A DNA stretch of 64,000 bases from Strongylocentrotus droebachiensis (lineage: Eukaryota > Echinodermata > Echinoidea > Camarodonta > Strongylocentrotidae). Under the pieces are notes generated by a model that was given only the letters and a program-made list of their open reading frames with translations, had not been told where the DNA came from and ran no database searches. The stretch covers positions 124,001-188,000 of the forward strand of contig JAVYIG010002109.1 of assembly GCA_035222895.1 (NCBI GenBank). The letters run 5' to 3'. Position numbers and translations under genes: made by a program. Shown in pieces: positions 33,871 through 45,720 of this stretch; within the stretch, counting starts at the first letter, position 1, and every line of letters starts with the position of its first letter.

Positions 33871-34646
33871 CAGGGGCGGGGGGGGGCGTTGGGCGGTGGG
33901 GGAGGGGGAGGAGGCGGGGAACGGTTTTTTTTTTTGGGGGGGACACGTCTTCCCTCATTTTTTTTTAAAGGGGGATCGTCCCTCCCCCCTCAAAAATTGA
34001 AAAAGTGCCCCCGAAAAAGGTAGCAAATACTAAAGACTGCAACAAACTTAGGTTCTGGAGGGCCCAAAAGTGCAGCGTGTAGACAAATAAAAATGCAAAA
34101 ATCTTTTCACTCGGAAGCTACGCTCCCTTGCATAATAACCTTCTAAATGTACAAGTAAATACTGAGCAAAACGAAGTGTGAAAAAATTTATTGCTTGTTT
34201 TTATACTATAGTTTTGCTAAGAAATGTAATTTTTTAACACAACCAAAACTTCAAAAATCCGTAAGGGGTAGACCGTCTCATTCACTATGCTCCCTCGCAA
34301 TTGCGTATTGATGGGGGGGGGGAGCTTTGGGGGAAGTCCCCCCTCAAAAAAAATCATTCAAACGTGGTTTATTTCTAATTCGATACCAGTGATTTACAAA
34401 TGTTGCTGAAATGGCATTTTCCCTGACCTTCCGGGGGCTCTGCCCCTGGACCTTACGGTCCACTTGCTTCGCTCGGCTTGCTCTACCTGATCGTAAATAC
34501 TTTAGCCAGGACCTGCGTAACATGTAAGAGTGATGGTGATGCGGATTCTTTTCTCCCCCCAAACGTTTTTCCTCATTACGCCACTGCTCCCTCGTCCCTC
34601 GCATTTTGCCCCCCCCCCCGGTCGTGAAAAGAAATCGCCGCCCCTG
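33871..34646. mobile_element. Non-autonomous hAT-like element with 8-bp target duplication (copy A)
   Basis: The 776-bp insert has CAGGGGCGG ends in inverse and identical flanks CACGGTAT at 33863-33870 and 34647-34654. Eight-bp duplications and CAGGG-type ends are hAT hallmarks. The interior is non-coding. Confidence 0.88.
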
Positions 34647-34661
34647 CACGGTATGCACCAT

Positions 34662-34951
34662 CAGGCGCGTACGCAGGGGGGGGGGTTGGGGGTGGTTGGG
34701 GGTTAACCCCCCCCCCCCTTTGGTAATTTTAGGTATGTAAACCCCCCTAAAAAAACCTAACCCCCCCCCCTTTTGATTTGATTTTTTTTTTTTTTTTTTC
34801 AAATAAAAATGTCACATTTCCAAATTTCGAGACCAAAAAAAAAGAAAAAAGTGTCCTCTTACCCCCCCCCCCCCCCCCACCCGCTTATTCAGCGGTCGGC
34901 TGAGTCGTTGCGATTTTTTTTTGGGACCAAAAAAAAAAAAAATGACCTCTT

Positions 34952-34983
<32 letters not shown>

Positions 34984-35085
34984 CTTATTCAGCGGCTGGC
35001 TGACTCGTTGCGAAATTTTCGGAACGATTTATAAATGTTAAACCCCCCCCCCCCCCCCCTTGAAAAAATCCTGCGTACGCGCCTG
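34662..35085. mobile_element. Second hAT-like element with 8-bp target duplication (copy A)
   Basis: The 424-bp insert has perfect 16-bp inverted ends CAGGCGCGTACGCAGG and flanks TGCACCAT at 34654-34661 and 35086-35093. The interior is long C and G runs with two copies of CGCTTATTCAGCGG. Its left target duplication overlaps the right one of the preceding element by one base. Confidence 0.9.
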
Positions 35086-35537
35086 TGCACCATTATCAAA
35101 TTCGATCTAAACAAAATAATGTCACTGCATCATTCTAAATTCAGTCAGCCTCTTTTGGGCTGCCACGCAAAATAATGTGGAAAACTTTGCGACATTTTAG
35201 TCAGGATGTTAAAGCCCGTCTGTACTAGTTTGGCCGGGGGGTGGGGTTAGACCACACAGCGTGGTCACTGACAGGTGGCTATCTCATCAACTCAGCTTTC
35301 GATTAACATAACAAAAAGAGGATCATGGGTGACAAACGGGCACCGTTTAGGCGTTGTTTTCTCTCCAGAGGGCCAATTAGCTACAAGTAGTACAGTGGGG
35401 ATTTTAAAAACAGAAATAGCACGTATTAATATTTGTTCTTCTTCTAATTCTGATATTTACTTCAAGCTTGGTAATATCAACATTATTATTAGTATTCCCG
35501 ATTTCTTTAGATTTCTTTGGATATATTGTTGTTGATT

Positions 35538-35757
35538 CTTACTTTGAGAAAAGGGTCATTATTCATAAGGGTCATCATTCATATTTAAGGACCCCGATTC
35601 ATAATCGAAAATGAGGGTTGCTATTCATAATATGAGAAGAGGGTCGTACTCGCTATAATACAAAATCGGGTCGAAATTCATAGGCCTAAGGGTCCCTATT
35701 CATAATACGAAATAAGGGTCGCTATTCATAATACGAGAAGAGGGTTGCTAGTCATAA
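35538..35757. repeat. Short tandem array GGGTCGCTATTCATAATACG (copy A)
   Basis: About eight degenerate units of roughly 25-30 bp, each with ATTCATAA and AGGGT(C/T)GCTA. The same array is at about 53885-54103. Confidence 0.8.
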
Positions 35758-36627
35758 AAATTACATAGCAAACAAAATGATAAGAAAGGGAAATGTTGGC
35801 TGTGGCGTAGCTCTGGGGGGGGGGCGACACATGGCCCCGAATATTTGTCGAAAACATTATGAAAATTTACTTTCGTGACAAGACGAGATAGTTTACAAGC
35901 AAACCACATCATCAGGCCCATATAAATAAATAAATATGAATGTCTGACATCTGAATGTCCGAGTCGTCATCATAAGCGTAGAAGGCGAGGGGAAATATTT
36001 CATAATGTAGATGTGTTTGTTTTATAATGATCTATCTTGTTTAATGACAATTCACTTCAGCCTTACTCCTCGTTTGTTTTGTTCCCTTTATTGTAATTTT
36101 TTATTTTGATTTGGCTATTATTTTAATGTCATTGACTCTTTATATTTTGTGTGTGAACCTGCATGGATGCATACGTGTATTTGAATAATTAATACGTGTA
36201 TTTTATCTGTTGCTTAGGATTTATCAGGTCTCGAATTAATTAATATTAACGTTCCTGAACCTGCATGCACATTTGTATTTACATTCCGTATTTTGTTTGT
36301 GTTTGTTATGTATTCATCATTATATCATGCCCCCTTGTTGCTACGAGGAGGGCTAGATATCCCACCCCAATTAAAAACAAATTCATCACGGCATTTATTT
36401 TTATTTATTTTTCGCACTAGACCTTATCAAAACCTCTTGACCCATCACCACAAGGCGTCGCTAGACCTTTTTCAACGGGGCGGAGGGGGGGGGGGGGGTG
36501 TAGAGGCCACCGATTATCGACAAACTAGCCACCAATATTATTACCGACAAATATACTAATGCCAATGTCCCAATGTCAACACATTTCACCCTATAAACAC
36601 GGGGCTAAGAGCTAAATTATTTTTCAG

Positions 36628-37540
36628 TGCGAAAGCTTTGACATTTCATTACATTGTTAGAGAAAGAAGACGATTCGTTATACCTTTCCCGACTCGTAAT
36701 CCTATTCTGAATTTAGTTTTTCCCCCTCCCACGCGGAGCGCTGAAGCTTTGACATTTCATTAAATTATTAGAGAAAGAAATTCTCAATCGCAGTTCCCGG
36801 CCTCTTCCGCTTTACGTTTTTTTTTAATTATTAGAGAAAGAAGACGATTCGTTGTAGCGTTCTCGACTCTTAATCCTAGTCTGAATTCAATTCACCCCCC
36901 CCCCCCCCCTCTCCCGCGCGAAGCGCTGAAGCTTTGAAAGTTCATTAAATTATTAGAAAGAGAAGACGATTCGTTGTACAGTTTTCCATTCCTAATCCTT
37001 GTCTGAATTCAGTTCCCGGCCTCTTCCGCCTTGCCGTTTTTTAAATTTATTAGAGAAAGAAGACGATTCGTTGTACCGTTCTTGATTCTTAATCCTAGAC
37101 TGAATTTAGTCCCCCCCCCCTCCCGCACGAAGCGCTGAAGCTTTGACATTTCATTAAATTATTAGAGAAAGAAAACGATTCGTTGTACCGTTCTCGACTC
37201 TTAATCCTAGTCTGCATGAATTCAGTTGCCCCCCTCCTGAGCGAAGCTTTGACATTTCATTAAATTATTAGAGAAAGAAGAGGATTCGTTATAATGTTTT
37301 CGATTCTTAATCCTTGTCTGAATTCAGTTTCCCCCCTATGGCGCGAGGCGCGGAAGTTTTGCCGCTTCATTAAATCATTGAGAAAGAAGACGATTGGTTG
37401 TACCGTTCTCGACTCCTAATCCTAGTCTTAATTCGGTTGCCCCCTCCCGCGCAAAGCGCGGAAGCTTTCACGTTTCATTAAATTATTTTAGAAGGTAGAC
37501 GATTCGTTGCACGACTTTTAATCATTGTCTGAATTTTCGA
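36628..37540. repeat. Satellite-like tandem array, about 110-bp unit (copy A)
   Basis: Units contain GAAGCTTTGACATTTCATTA, then TTAGAGAAAGAAGACGATTC, GTTGTACCGTTCTCGACTC, TTAATCCTAGTCTGAATTCA and a C-run with a GCGCGAAGCGC-type palindrome. About eight to nine diverged units follow one another. The same array is at 54966-55880. Confidence 0.88.
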
Positions 37541-38646
37541 AAATGTTTCTTTGTCCGATAAAAAGTCACAGTTCGTAGGGGAAAAAAATGCCGGCCGACC
37601 GACATAATACATCCCACTGAATTAACTTCTGCATTGATATAGTACACGAGGATCGAGCAAGAATACCGAAACAGCGGACCCCACACAGCAACATATCTAT
37701 GCGTATGCATCATTCTTGATCTCTCGACGTGGCGACTCCACCAAACATCCCCTCTCTCTCTTACTCCCACCCCTCCTCTCTCTCTCCTCTCTTTCATCCC
37801 CCGTTTGTTTTCTTCTCTTTTTTCCCTTCTTTCTCCTTTTCTTTCTTTTCTTTCTTTTCCTTTGTTTTCTCTTCTTCCACTTGTTTTATTTTCTCTTCAT
37901 TCTTCTCTTCTCTTCCTTTCTTTCTTTTCCTTTTCTTTTTGTGTCTTTTCTTTCCCTTTCCCTCTCATTTCCCCCTACCCTTTTCTCATTTTTCCCGATA
38001 GCAGCGCAATTTTACCGACAATATCTTGACAAGTGGGGGGAGGGGGAGGGGGGGTGTCTCACACCCCCCTTTAGCAACGCCCCTGACCACACGTCCACTA
38101 CCCAACCACATCCCCCAAAAAGGATGTAAATGTTTGGTTCATATTCGGATCGCATTACCTCTTTGTACGCTACATGACGCGAAAACCTTTATTTTGAATA
38201 GCGGTCCCTACGCCCTTTATTATAGTGACCCCCTTTCAGTTTTATGAGTAGCGGTCCTTACGAACAGCGAGGTTACCCCCTCTTCCATTTCGTTTGCTTT
38301 GATTTATAAAGCCATTTGTTTTTTAAACTCATACTAAAACCCTTTAAACAAAAAACTCTCACTATATACCTATAAGGGACTGTTTTTTCTTCTCCTTGTT
38401 GATGGTTCGGCTCTTTTGAAACAAAGCCATGGTTGTTGGAGGTGGGGGGGGGGTAGGTTTAGGGTCTTCCCAACTGTCTATGGTAACTGTAAAACTTGCG
38501 TACTGCCCTCAAACTTTACAACACACACAACACACACAAAAGGTAGAAAAAGACGAGAGGAAAAGGAAAGCAAATTAGAAGAACGAAAAGAAAACTGGAG
38601 AAAAGAAGCAGGAAGGAATGGCTCTTTTCTCGGTTTCAAAAACTTC

Positions 38647-38846
38647 NNNNNNNNNNNNNNNNNNNNNNNNNNNNNNNNNNNNNNNNNNNNNNNNNNNNNN
38701 NNNNNNNNNNNNNNNNNNNNNNNNNNNNNNNNNNNNNNNNNNNNNNNNNNNNNNNNNNNNNNNNNNNNNNNNNNNNNNNNNNNNNNNNNNNNNNNNNNNN
38801 NNNNNNNNNNNNNNNNNNNNNNNNNNNNNNNNNNNNNNNNNNNNNN
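38647..38846. other. Assembly gap of 200 N
   Basis: Exactly 200 N, a conventional placeholder for unknown length. It removes the right boundary of repeat A; the sequence after it does not match what follows the same point in copy B. Confidence 0.99.
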
Positions 38847-39938
38847 GTAAGGGTGGGGCAATATAACAAACTAATAAGGGGAAATCCAACTTAAATAAAC
38901 AACTACTCTAAAAGAAAGCAGACAGTTTTAAGTAAATCTGACTAAATATAAGAAAGTTATGAATTTCATTTCAATTTCACTTATTTCCACAGATTCATAA
39001 AGGCAATATAAATTACAATCAAATATAAAAGCATTAAAACAAAAGATAAACCTGCAGAGGGGGTGATCAAAAAGCACAGAGGTTTATCAGGGATCATCCC
39101 CTGCTTAAAATTACAATATTAGAATACAATGATTTTTTTTTAAAATTAAACAATAAACAAATACAAAAACATATAAATATTACAAGCAAAATTAATGTGT
39201 GGGGGTGGTGGTATCAATAAATACAATACATGTATATAGAGGAAATGATTAATATAAAGTAATTTGTTTCTTTCTCGCTTTCATTTATTGTTTTTCTGAC
39301 TATATTTCTTTCTTTCTCTCAATCCTTCCTCCCTTTCCCTTCTTCCTTGTTATTCTTCTTAAAAAAACCCAGGAGAGTCCAGCTTCAACAATCAAGACGG
39401 GTTGGGTTGGGGGGGGGGGGGGGGGGGGGGGAGTGGCTCGGGTGGAGTGGAGCAGGAGAAAAAAATCAACAGTAAAGATATAAAAGCTGAAATCACCAGA
39501 AAATGATGTCTGGATAATGACAATGATGACGATAATGGTGTTGATAATGCTGAGGAATAAGAGAAGATGATGATAATAATGAAGGAGAAGAGGAGAAAAA
39601 GATGATGATGATAATGAAGAAAAAGAAGAGGAAGAAAAAGAAGAAGGAGCAGGAGGAGAAGAAAAATAATATTATTATTATGTTATAATGATATTATTAT
39701 TATCATTATCATCATCATCATCATATATAAATTGTTTTGTTTTCTTTCATTTGAGAGTAATCTTAGAGATCTTTCTTGAGCGTGTGGTTGGGTTTGTTCC
39801 TCTACAGTGGGTAGAGGTCCCTGGCGATTTGCGTCCAGAGATGTTAAAAAAAAATCCTTCCCCAAACTGCTGGGCCCACATGAATCCCGCCAAGTAGTCT
39901 GCTCTCTTCCCGCCTTGAATTTATCTTTAGCCCGTTAC
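38847..39938. other. Gene-free AT-rich and microsatellite DNA
   Basis: AT-rich sequence resembling an antisense LINE tail (about 38950-39250), a G-run (39410-39432), GAT/GAA microsatellites (39500-39680) and an ATT/CAT run (39665-39725). No exon was recognised. Confidence 0.5.
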
Positions 39939-40420
39939 TGATGCGCCTCTACTCTGTTGGTGCACAAACCCGTGTTCAGATCCACGAAGTGGTGGGTGTG
40001 GTTCATCGTGCCGTGCTGGTATCCAGCTGCCATGTTGGGCAGCTGATTGTAAGCCGCCCACATGTCCGTCCACACGAAGGACCCCGGTGCCACCCACTGC
40101 TCTATAATGGGTAGTGTGGCTGCGTCTCTCCTGTCCACTCGAACAAAGAAGCCTCTTTTCCGAGCCTGTCCATATCCACCAAGGACCCAGATGTCTTCTC
40201 TGCGATGCCCAACATATGGTTCTTCCCGCGACAAAACAAGGATACGTCGATTTCTACGACGACTCAAGGGCCACCGACCTGCTCGGGGTTATTCGTGAAG
40301 TAGGACACAGCCACATCCCTCAGGAATTGCTTCCAGTCCACAACACTACGATTGGAGACCCCTAACTCCTTCATGATGTTGACTTGGGACATACAAACCA
40401 ATAGCTGACCCAACGTTCGA
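39939..40420 (-). pseudogene. Merlin-like (ISXO2/IS1595-type) transposase remnant
   Basis: The minus strand reads MKELGVSNRSVVDWKQFLRD, then VVVEIDVSLF carrying the first catalytic Asp. A frame change leads to REDIWVLGGYGQARKRGFFV, SFVWTDMWAAYNQLPN with the second Asp, and NHTHHFVDLNTGLCTNRVEA with the terminal Glu. This order and the WAAYN and HHFVD motifs fit the DDE_Tnp_ISXO2 domain of Merlin transposons. The frameshift near 40240 and a stop before VVVEID show that it is dead. Terminal repeats were not located. Confidence 0.85.
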
Positions 40421-40856
40421 CGTCCATTCGTAGGACAGGCAAATCACCTGCCACAACTCAAGATGTGATCTCATATTTCAAACATTCATAACTTCCTTAC
40501 TATGTTTGATTCATTTCAAACTTTTGCTTTTCTGTTTCTGTTATTTTTCTGCTTTCATACAAATCAACTTATTACAAAGGATAGATTGCTCTTTAATATA
40601 TTGTTTCAATCGTTGCATGTAGAGTAAGAAAATTAAAAGGGAAAGTGATACAGTGATTAGAAGTTACTATTTAACTATTTCTCTCTACAAACATGTATTT
40701 TGAACTTTGGGAAATTACTCTAGAGTTAGATAATAGATTCCTCATGTGGATGGAGAGATTAATCTTCAGTCATATTTCAGTTTAATTGCACAAACCCACC
40801 CATTTGTCACTTGCAATGAACAAACATGGTCACTGAACAAGGATAATACATTGATA
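40421..40856. other. Non-coding DNA downstream of GLYCTK
   Basis: This probably holds the GLYCTK 3' UTR. The stretch near 40520-40590 (TTTTTCTGCTTTCATACAAA, ACTTATTACAAAGG) matches one near 32125-32170 and looks like a shared MITE tail. Confidence 0.5.
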
Positions 40857-43800
40857 TCACTGAGACCTGTTGGGTGGACACACAAGGAGTATTTGAATGT
40901 CCATTACATTCGTCCCAGTCAGTCCAGTCACCACCAAGTCCTTTCCTTGGTCTAATGCTCGGTAGAATGTATAGGAATCATTATCATCCAGGAATGCTGC
41001 AGGATCTAACCCCGACTCACTAGCCCTAGCGACTTGACCGAGGTCTGCAACAGCTCCAGCAGCATCTGTAGGTCCATCCTGTCCATCTGTTCCAGCCGAG
41101 AGGAGCGTAACTCGAAACCCAGCTTTGTGATATGTCTGCAGCGCTGAGGATTTATTCATTGCGATGCCTGCAGCCAGAGCAAGCTCCTGATTCCTACCTC
41201 CCTTTCCCTTCCCTCTGATGGTCACAGTGGTTTCTCCTGCACCGATGATACAGACTGGCCTGTTCCCTTGGACAGCCTTCTCCAACATATCCTCAAGTTC
41301 TTGAATCTTATCTTTGTTAACCGTGAACCTTTCAGCCAACCATTCTCCTACAGTGGATGGTCCTGATATATATCTCTCACATACACACCTTGCCAAATCT
41401 ACAAACATGGCGGCCACTTGCTTTGCTTCCCCATCAATCGCATTTGATATGTTCATCGTCTCGAAACCCACGTTGTTTGCCCGCTCCTGGGCTGCAGCTA
41501 CGGCAATTGAGTTACTACCAATTATTACATTGTTAACATGTGAAAAGGCACTTGATGGTCCAACCATTGAACAGTCGACTGGCTTATCAAGGACTTCCAG
41601 AACTGCAGAAGGTATGTCATCTCTAGAGATGGCAAACTCTTGGAAGATCTTCAGACAGTCTTTTGTCCTGGAGAAGTCTGGCACAGTGGGTCCACTTGCT
41701 ATCAGATCTAAAGGGTCTCCTATGATGTCTGATAGAACCAGGCTGATAACCTGTTAAATTAATTTTAAAAATAATTGTTAATTCTTTTTCGTCAGATTAC
41801 ATTCACTTCTTCTAAAGGTTTGTGGTTTGTAACATAACATAACACATCACACTTTCTTTGTAAATAAAAGTCATCTTGTTGAAAGCGCAATTTAGAATGA
41901 TTCAATTACACACTAATTGATGCCACGCCATAGTCTCCGGGGTGGCCCTATAGCTCGCACACATGTACGAGCTGCCTATGCAAATTACATTTCACTGGGA
42001 CACCAGCCCACAAGTATGCATTCATGAACTATAAAAACAACATTTGCCTGCTATACAATCCTACCACAGAAACATAATATTTTCTATTCTCAGTGGTTTA
42101 AATGACTTGTTAAACACAGAGTTGAAATTATATGAATATTGTTTAAAACACAGTTCTATTGATACTTAACAAATTTAAAATCCAACATTGCGTCTCAAAA
42201 TGCTCCCTAAAACAAAAGCCTCTAAAAAATTTGTCAATCTTTCTCCTTCCACTGGTACCAGTGAATCTGACCCCACATTATTGGAAGTATGCCACTTGTT
42301 TTATTTTATATGGGGCCCCCCAGTTTGTATAAAAGGGCACTGCAATGCAGGCATACAAAATATGAACTTCTGATATTTTCATTCCTTCCCTATATTTTAA
42401 TTACTAACCTTTGCAGGTCTTGCCATGGCAGCTAGCCTTCCGCCCTTGAGTGTTGATAGATTCTTTCTGACTGTATTGAGCTGTTCAATGGTAGCCCCTC
42501 TGCTGGCTAGGAGTTTGATGACGTGTAGTTTCTCATCTAGAGTGACGGGTGGGATGGGTGAAGGGAGCAGAGCAGATCCTCCACCTACACAAAGACACAT
42601 AATACAGAACTTAATAATACAGAACACTCCTGACGACAGATAGTCAACCTGTTCGAAACGTTGATCCACTCCCGCCACCCATCCTCTCCAGGCAAGCTAA
42701 GAAAAATAATATTTTTCAAGACTACACCAACAGTCCTTTTCAGGACTACACACCCTCAAGAAAGATTACCGAGAGTCCTTTTCAGGACTCCTTAATCCTC
42801 TCTCTCTCTCTCACATGGTACACCCGCAAGCCTACTGTATAATACAGAACTTATCCAAACTTATCTCTGCACAAGAAAAAAAACAGCCTTTATTTACTTT
42901 TGCACTTTAATTGGCATTTAATCTGGACATGATACCTGCTAGATGAATCATACTAATTCCCTGTACAAAAGTTTGTATTTATTTATGCCTGTGCATGAAA
43001 TCAGTTCACCCTTACATTAATTTTCGGTTTTGTCATGCAGTAAGTGTTCAAAATATCTTGATCTTCGGTTGTTCGGGAAATGTCAACCTCTTCCTTGTCG
43101 TCTTACATGTATATCACTGATCGGAATCGATCATAACTTCACATGAGATTGCTATCAATTTCAACTCTACTTAAAAGAGACAGGTGATTGTACGTCTTCA
43201 AACTGGAAGACTTAATTGCGACGGGTCTGGATCAATTGCAACTTGTTCAAACGATGGGAACCTATACTACACAGCTTTTCGTACCAAAGTCATTAGACCC
43301 TATTCATATTACCTACCTGAAATCATTCCCAACATGATTTCACAATCAGTAAGTTTGCTAGCTAGTGCAGAGATTTAAAGTCTTTAGGCCAACTGCTAAT
43401 AGGCCTACCTACCTGAAATCAGTACCAGCAAGATGTCTTCTTCACTAAGTCTGCTGGCCAGTGAACATATTTCAGCTGCAGCCTGCAATGAATTTGAATC
43501 TGGAAGGTTGTTCTTTGCTCCTTCAATCATCTTCACCTTTGACCCAGAGGTGGGAAGGAGATCTCTGGAAAATTAAGATGAAAAAACATACATGTTGAAA
43601 TCATTGAAGAAGTGAACATAATTGTATCAATCAAGATACTAGATGCAGACAAATGCTTTAATAATTTTAATAATATTTCAGAATGATTCTGCTTTCATGA
43701 AAAAACAATGTTGTAGGATTGAAATAATATTTGTCTGCTATTTTTTGCACATACGAGACTCCAAACCAAGATAAAAGGTATGGGACTAATACCAAGAATA

Positions 43801-44792
43801 TTAATGTAGGCACATGTAGAATTCAGTACCAAGTTAGATCCAACTGTTACATTTTTATTCAGAACTCTGTAGAAATACGTACTCTTTCTTCAGGTCTCCC
43901 AGAGTCTTCTGAATCCCAAATGGTACACTCGCAATGCCATCGTTCACATTGTTTCCAAAGACATCCTCCGCTGCTCGCACCATTCCAGCCACTGCCTTCC
44001 CAAAGGCAGCAATGTGAACGTTCCTATTGACCGTGTATTGTTGTCCATTGACATGCAGTATACTGCCGTCCAAATGTAGAGCATCTGAAACGATAAAACA
44101 GGCATAAGAATTTATGAAATTAAGAATACTTTTATTTAGAATTGAACAACCGACTTCAGAAATGTGGTTGCTACAAGGAACTAAAGGGTGACTAAAACTA
44201 GGACTATCTCTATAATTCTTTTTAATGATGATAGTGATGATTATGATTATGACGATAATGATATAAAGGTCATTATTTTCCCTCACCATCTCACATCATG
44301 CAGGAAATCAATTTGTCAGAAATATTTGGATGTAAAAGGATGCAGACCAAAATTGAAAATTCTCCTCTCATTCTCTCAGCTGTCAGTTTAATATCCAACC
44401 CGATATCATATTTTTAAAAAAAATTCAATTTTTTCTAATCATATCAAAACTATGTATCGATATATGTTTTTATGATTTTTTTTGTTGTTCTATGAATGTT
44501 CTGAACTTAACATGCATTGCAATGAAGGATTTTTGCATTATATGTTAGGAATCCAAAGTACTTTCTGACCTTTGACCATCTGACTTGGGAGAACGGCTTC
44601 AACTCCAGCATCAAATATTTGTTGTGCGCACTGCCTTAAATGACGATGATGATGACAGTCTTCATTAGCTCCTGATGAGTGAGATATATGAAGGAAAGAC
44701 ATTCTGGGTGATCGGACAGTTTGAACAAGGACAGCAGCATGGAATGATGTAGGGTAGTTATGTAAACATACTGATCTTATCAACTTCAGCAT
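40857..44792 (-). CDS. GLYCTK: Glycerate kinase
   Basis: GLYCTK phosphorylates D-glycerate with ATP to 2-phosphoglycerate, in serine and fructose breakdown. Five coding exons join in phase on the minus strand: 44792-44570, 44084-43883, 43564-43413, 42584-42409 and 41750-40857 (TGA 40859-40857), giving 548 residues. The order is a basic N-terminus with few acidic residues (likely mitochondrial presequence), [71 protein letters not shown], then the MOFRL domain with [16 protein letters not shown] and [15 protein letters not shown]. An acceptor at about 44805 just upstream of the ATG implies a separate 5' UTR exon. No defect was seen. Confidence 0.96.
42590..42795 (+). repeat. SINE-like repeat with histone-type stem-loops
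   Basis: In the GLYCTK intron next to exon 42584-42409, antisense to the gene, GTTCGAAACGTTGATCCACT (about 42651, B-box-like) is followed by two identical stem-loops AGTCCTTTTCAGGACT at 42732-42747 and 42774-42789. CAAGAAAGA lies at 42757-42765. Six-bp stem, TTTC loop and the CAAGAAAGA element nine bases later match the layout of replication-dependent histone 3' ends. There is no histone ORF here, so I treat it as part of a dispersed repeat. Confidence 0.6.
43312..43378 (-). pseudogene. Degenerate partial copy of GLYCTK exon 3
   Basis: On the minus strand, [20 protein letters not shown] followed by a GTAGGT donor mirrors [20 protein letters not shown] and the GTAGGT donor of the real exon (43564-43413). 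A stop codon lies immediately before the similar part, and the 5' half of the exon is not recognisable. It is a decayed tandem exon duplication. Confidence 0.75.
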
Positions 44793-44804
44793 TGCTCAAT
44801 AATC

Positions 44805-45720
44805 CTGTGGAAGAAAAAAAAGTTTTAAATAGTGAAGCTTTGCTTAAAACAGGGACTTGTCCACAATTTGCAAGTCCCTGCTTGAAATAAAGTTAAATGG
44901 ATGAGGGGACAATTAATCTTATATAAATCCAGTAAAAGTCAAATAGAATATGAGGGTAAAGCTAAAATAAACAAGTTTCACTAGGCCAAGGTCAAGTGAA
45001 GTGAAGACATTAATCTGTGGCAAACTTAATGTTTCAATATGTGAATACTTCCCATCGAGTAGGGCGTGTACTGCACTATCATGTGTGAATTAGCAATTAA
45101 ATTCATGCAGGGTAATGATAATTAAAATGTTAAGTGCTTAGAAAGTAGAAACGCAGTAGTAAAAATATGATTACTATATAAACTAAAACTTTGTAAAAGT
45201 AATAACTAGTAGACCCTACTAATCAGTACTATTATAATTTTCTCTGAAGGCGGATTTCTATCTATGACTATGTTGTGGGTTGACTCTAATATGAAGTACA
45301 GACACGTTCATGGACGGGGGGGGGGGGGGCAATGTCATCCATGAAATACGTAATTCATGCTCAATATTATCAATACTCAATTCTCAAGCAACAACCGTCA
45401 TTCCACGAGCAGTGCACTGCTGCCACCATATCATATCACACCAGCGCCAGCGGGCGGGGGCAAAATTCACTCGGATGCCGCCCAGTCACTTGACTTGTGC
45501 AGCTGCTAGCTAGCTCGATCGAGCTGCAATTATCGTTTCGAAATGCCTCTTTAATCACATTTGTCCTCAAATATTGTTTATTCTACAGCAATAACGAATC
45601 TTACCAAGGCAACAAAGACATTCCACGTAGATAGACAACACGTTCGTAGAAAAAGAGCAAACTAAAGATCTAGATCGCGTTAATTTCGATTGTTTACAAA
45701 TCCACCACGCGCACGAGTTT
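44805..45720 (-). promoter_or_regulatory. GLYCTK 5' UTR intron and upstream region
   Basis: The non-coding stretch between the GLYCTK start-codon exon and repeat B should contain the 5' UTR exon and promoter. A G-run lies at 45316-45330 and GC-richer DNA at 45400-45500. No TATA box or exon end could be fixed. Confidence 0.4.

Larger units (their letters stand above)
33507..38646. repeat. Large repeat, copy A (about 5.1 kb, right end lost in the gap)
   Basis: From CGTGCGTTGATCCTG at 33507 to ...AAAAACTTC at 38646 this matches copy B (45721-56982) in the same orientation, base for base with occasional substitutions and length changes in C/G runs. Copy A has about 24 bp (around CCGGGGGCTCTGCCCC, near 34430) that B lacks; B carries a LINE that A lacks. 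The unit contains two nested hAT-like elements and two tandem arrays, listed separately. No convincing gene lies inside; its open frames are proline/serine-rich low complexity. Confidence 0.93.

Noticed and set aside
37716-38129. Ser/Phe/Leu-rich frames at 37.7-38.1 kb and 56.05-56.6 kb
   Set aside because: They come from a CT-rich microsatellite (CTTTTCTTTC runs) inside the large repeat. They look like membrane segments only because of base composition.
38416-38889. Frames running through the N block
   Set aside because: They are artefacts of translating N as X; the gap holds no readable sequence.
41314-41757. 147-codon plus-strand frame
   Set aside because: Antisense to the last GLYCTK exon, which has full family similarity on the minus strand.
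42732-42789. A histone gene 3' end
   Set aside because: No histone coding sequence precedes the stem-loops on the plus strand; the upstream DNA is a GLYCTK exon on the other strand. It is kept as a repeat-borne motif.
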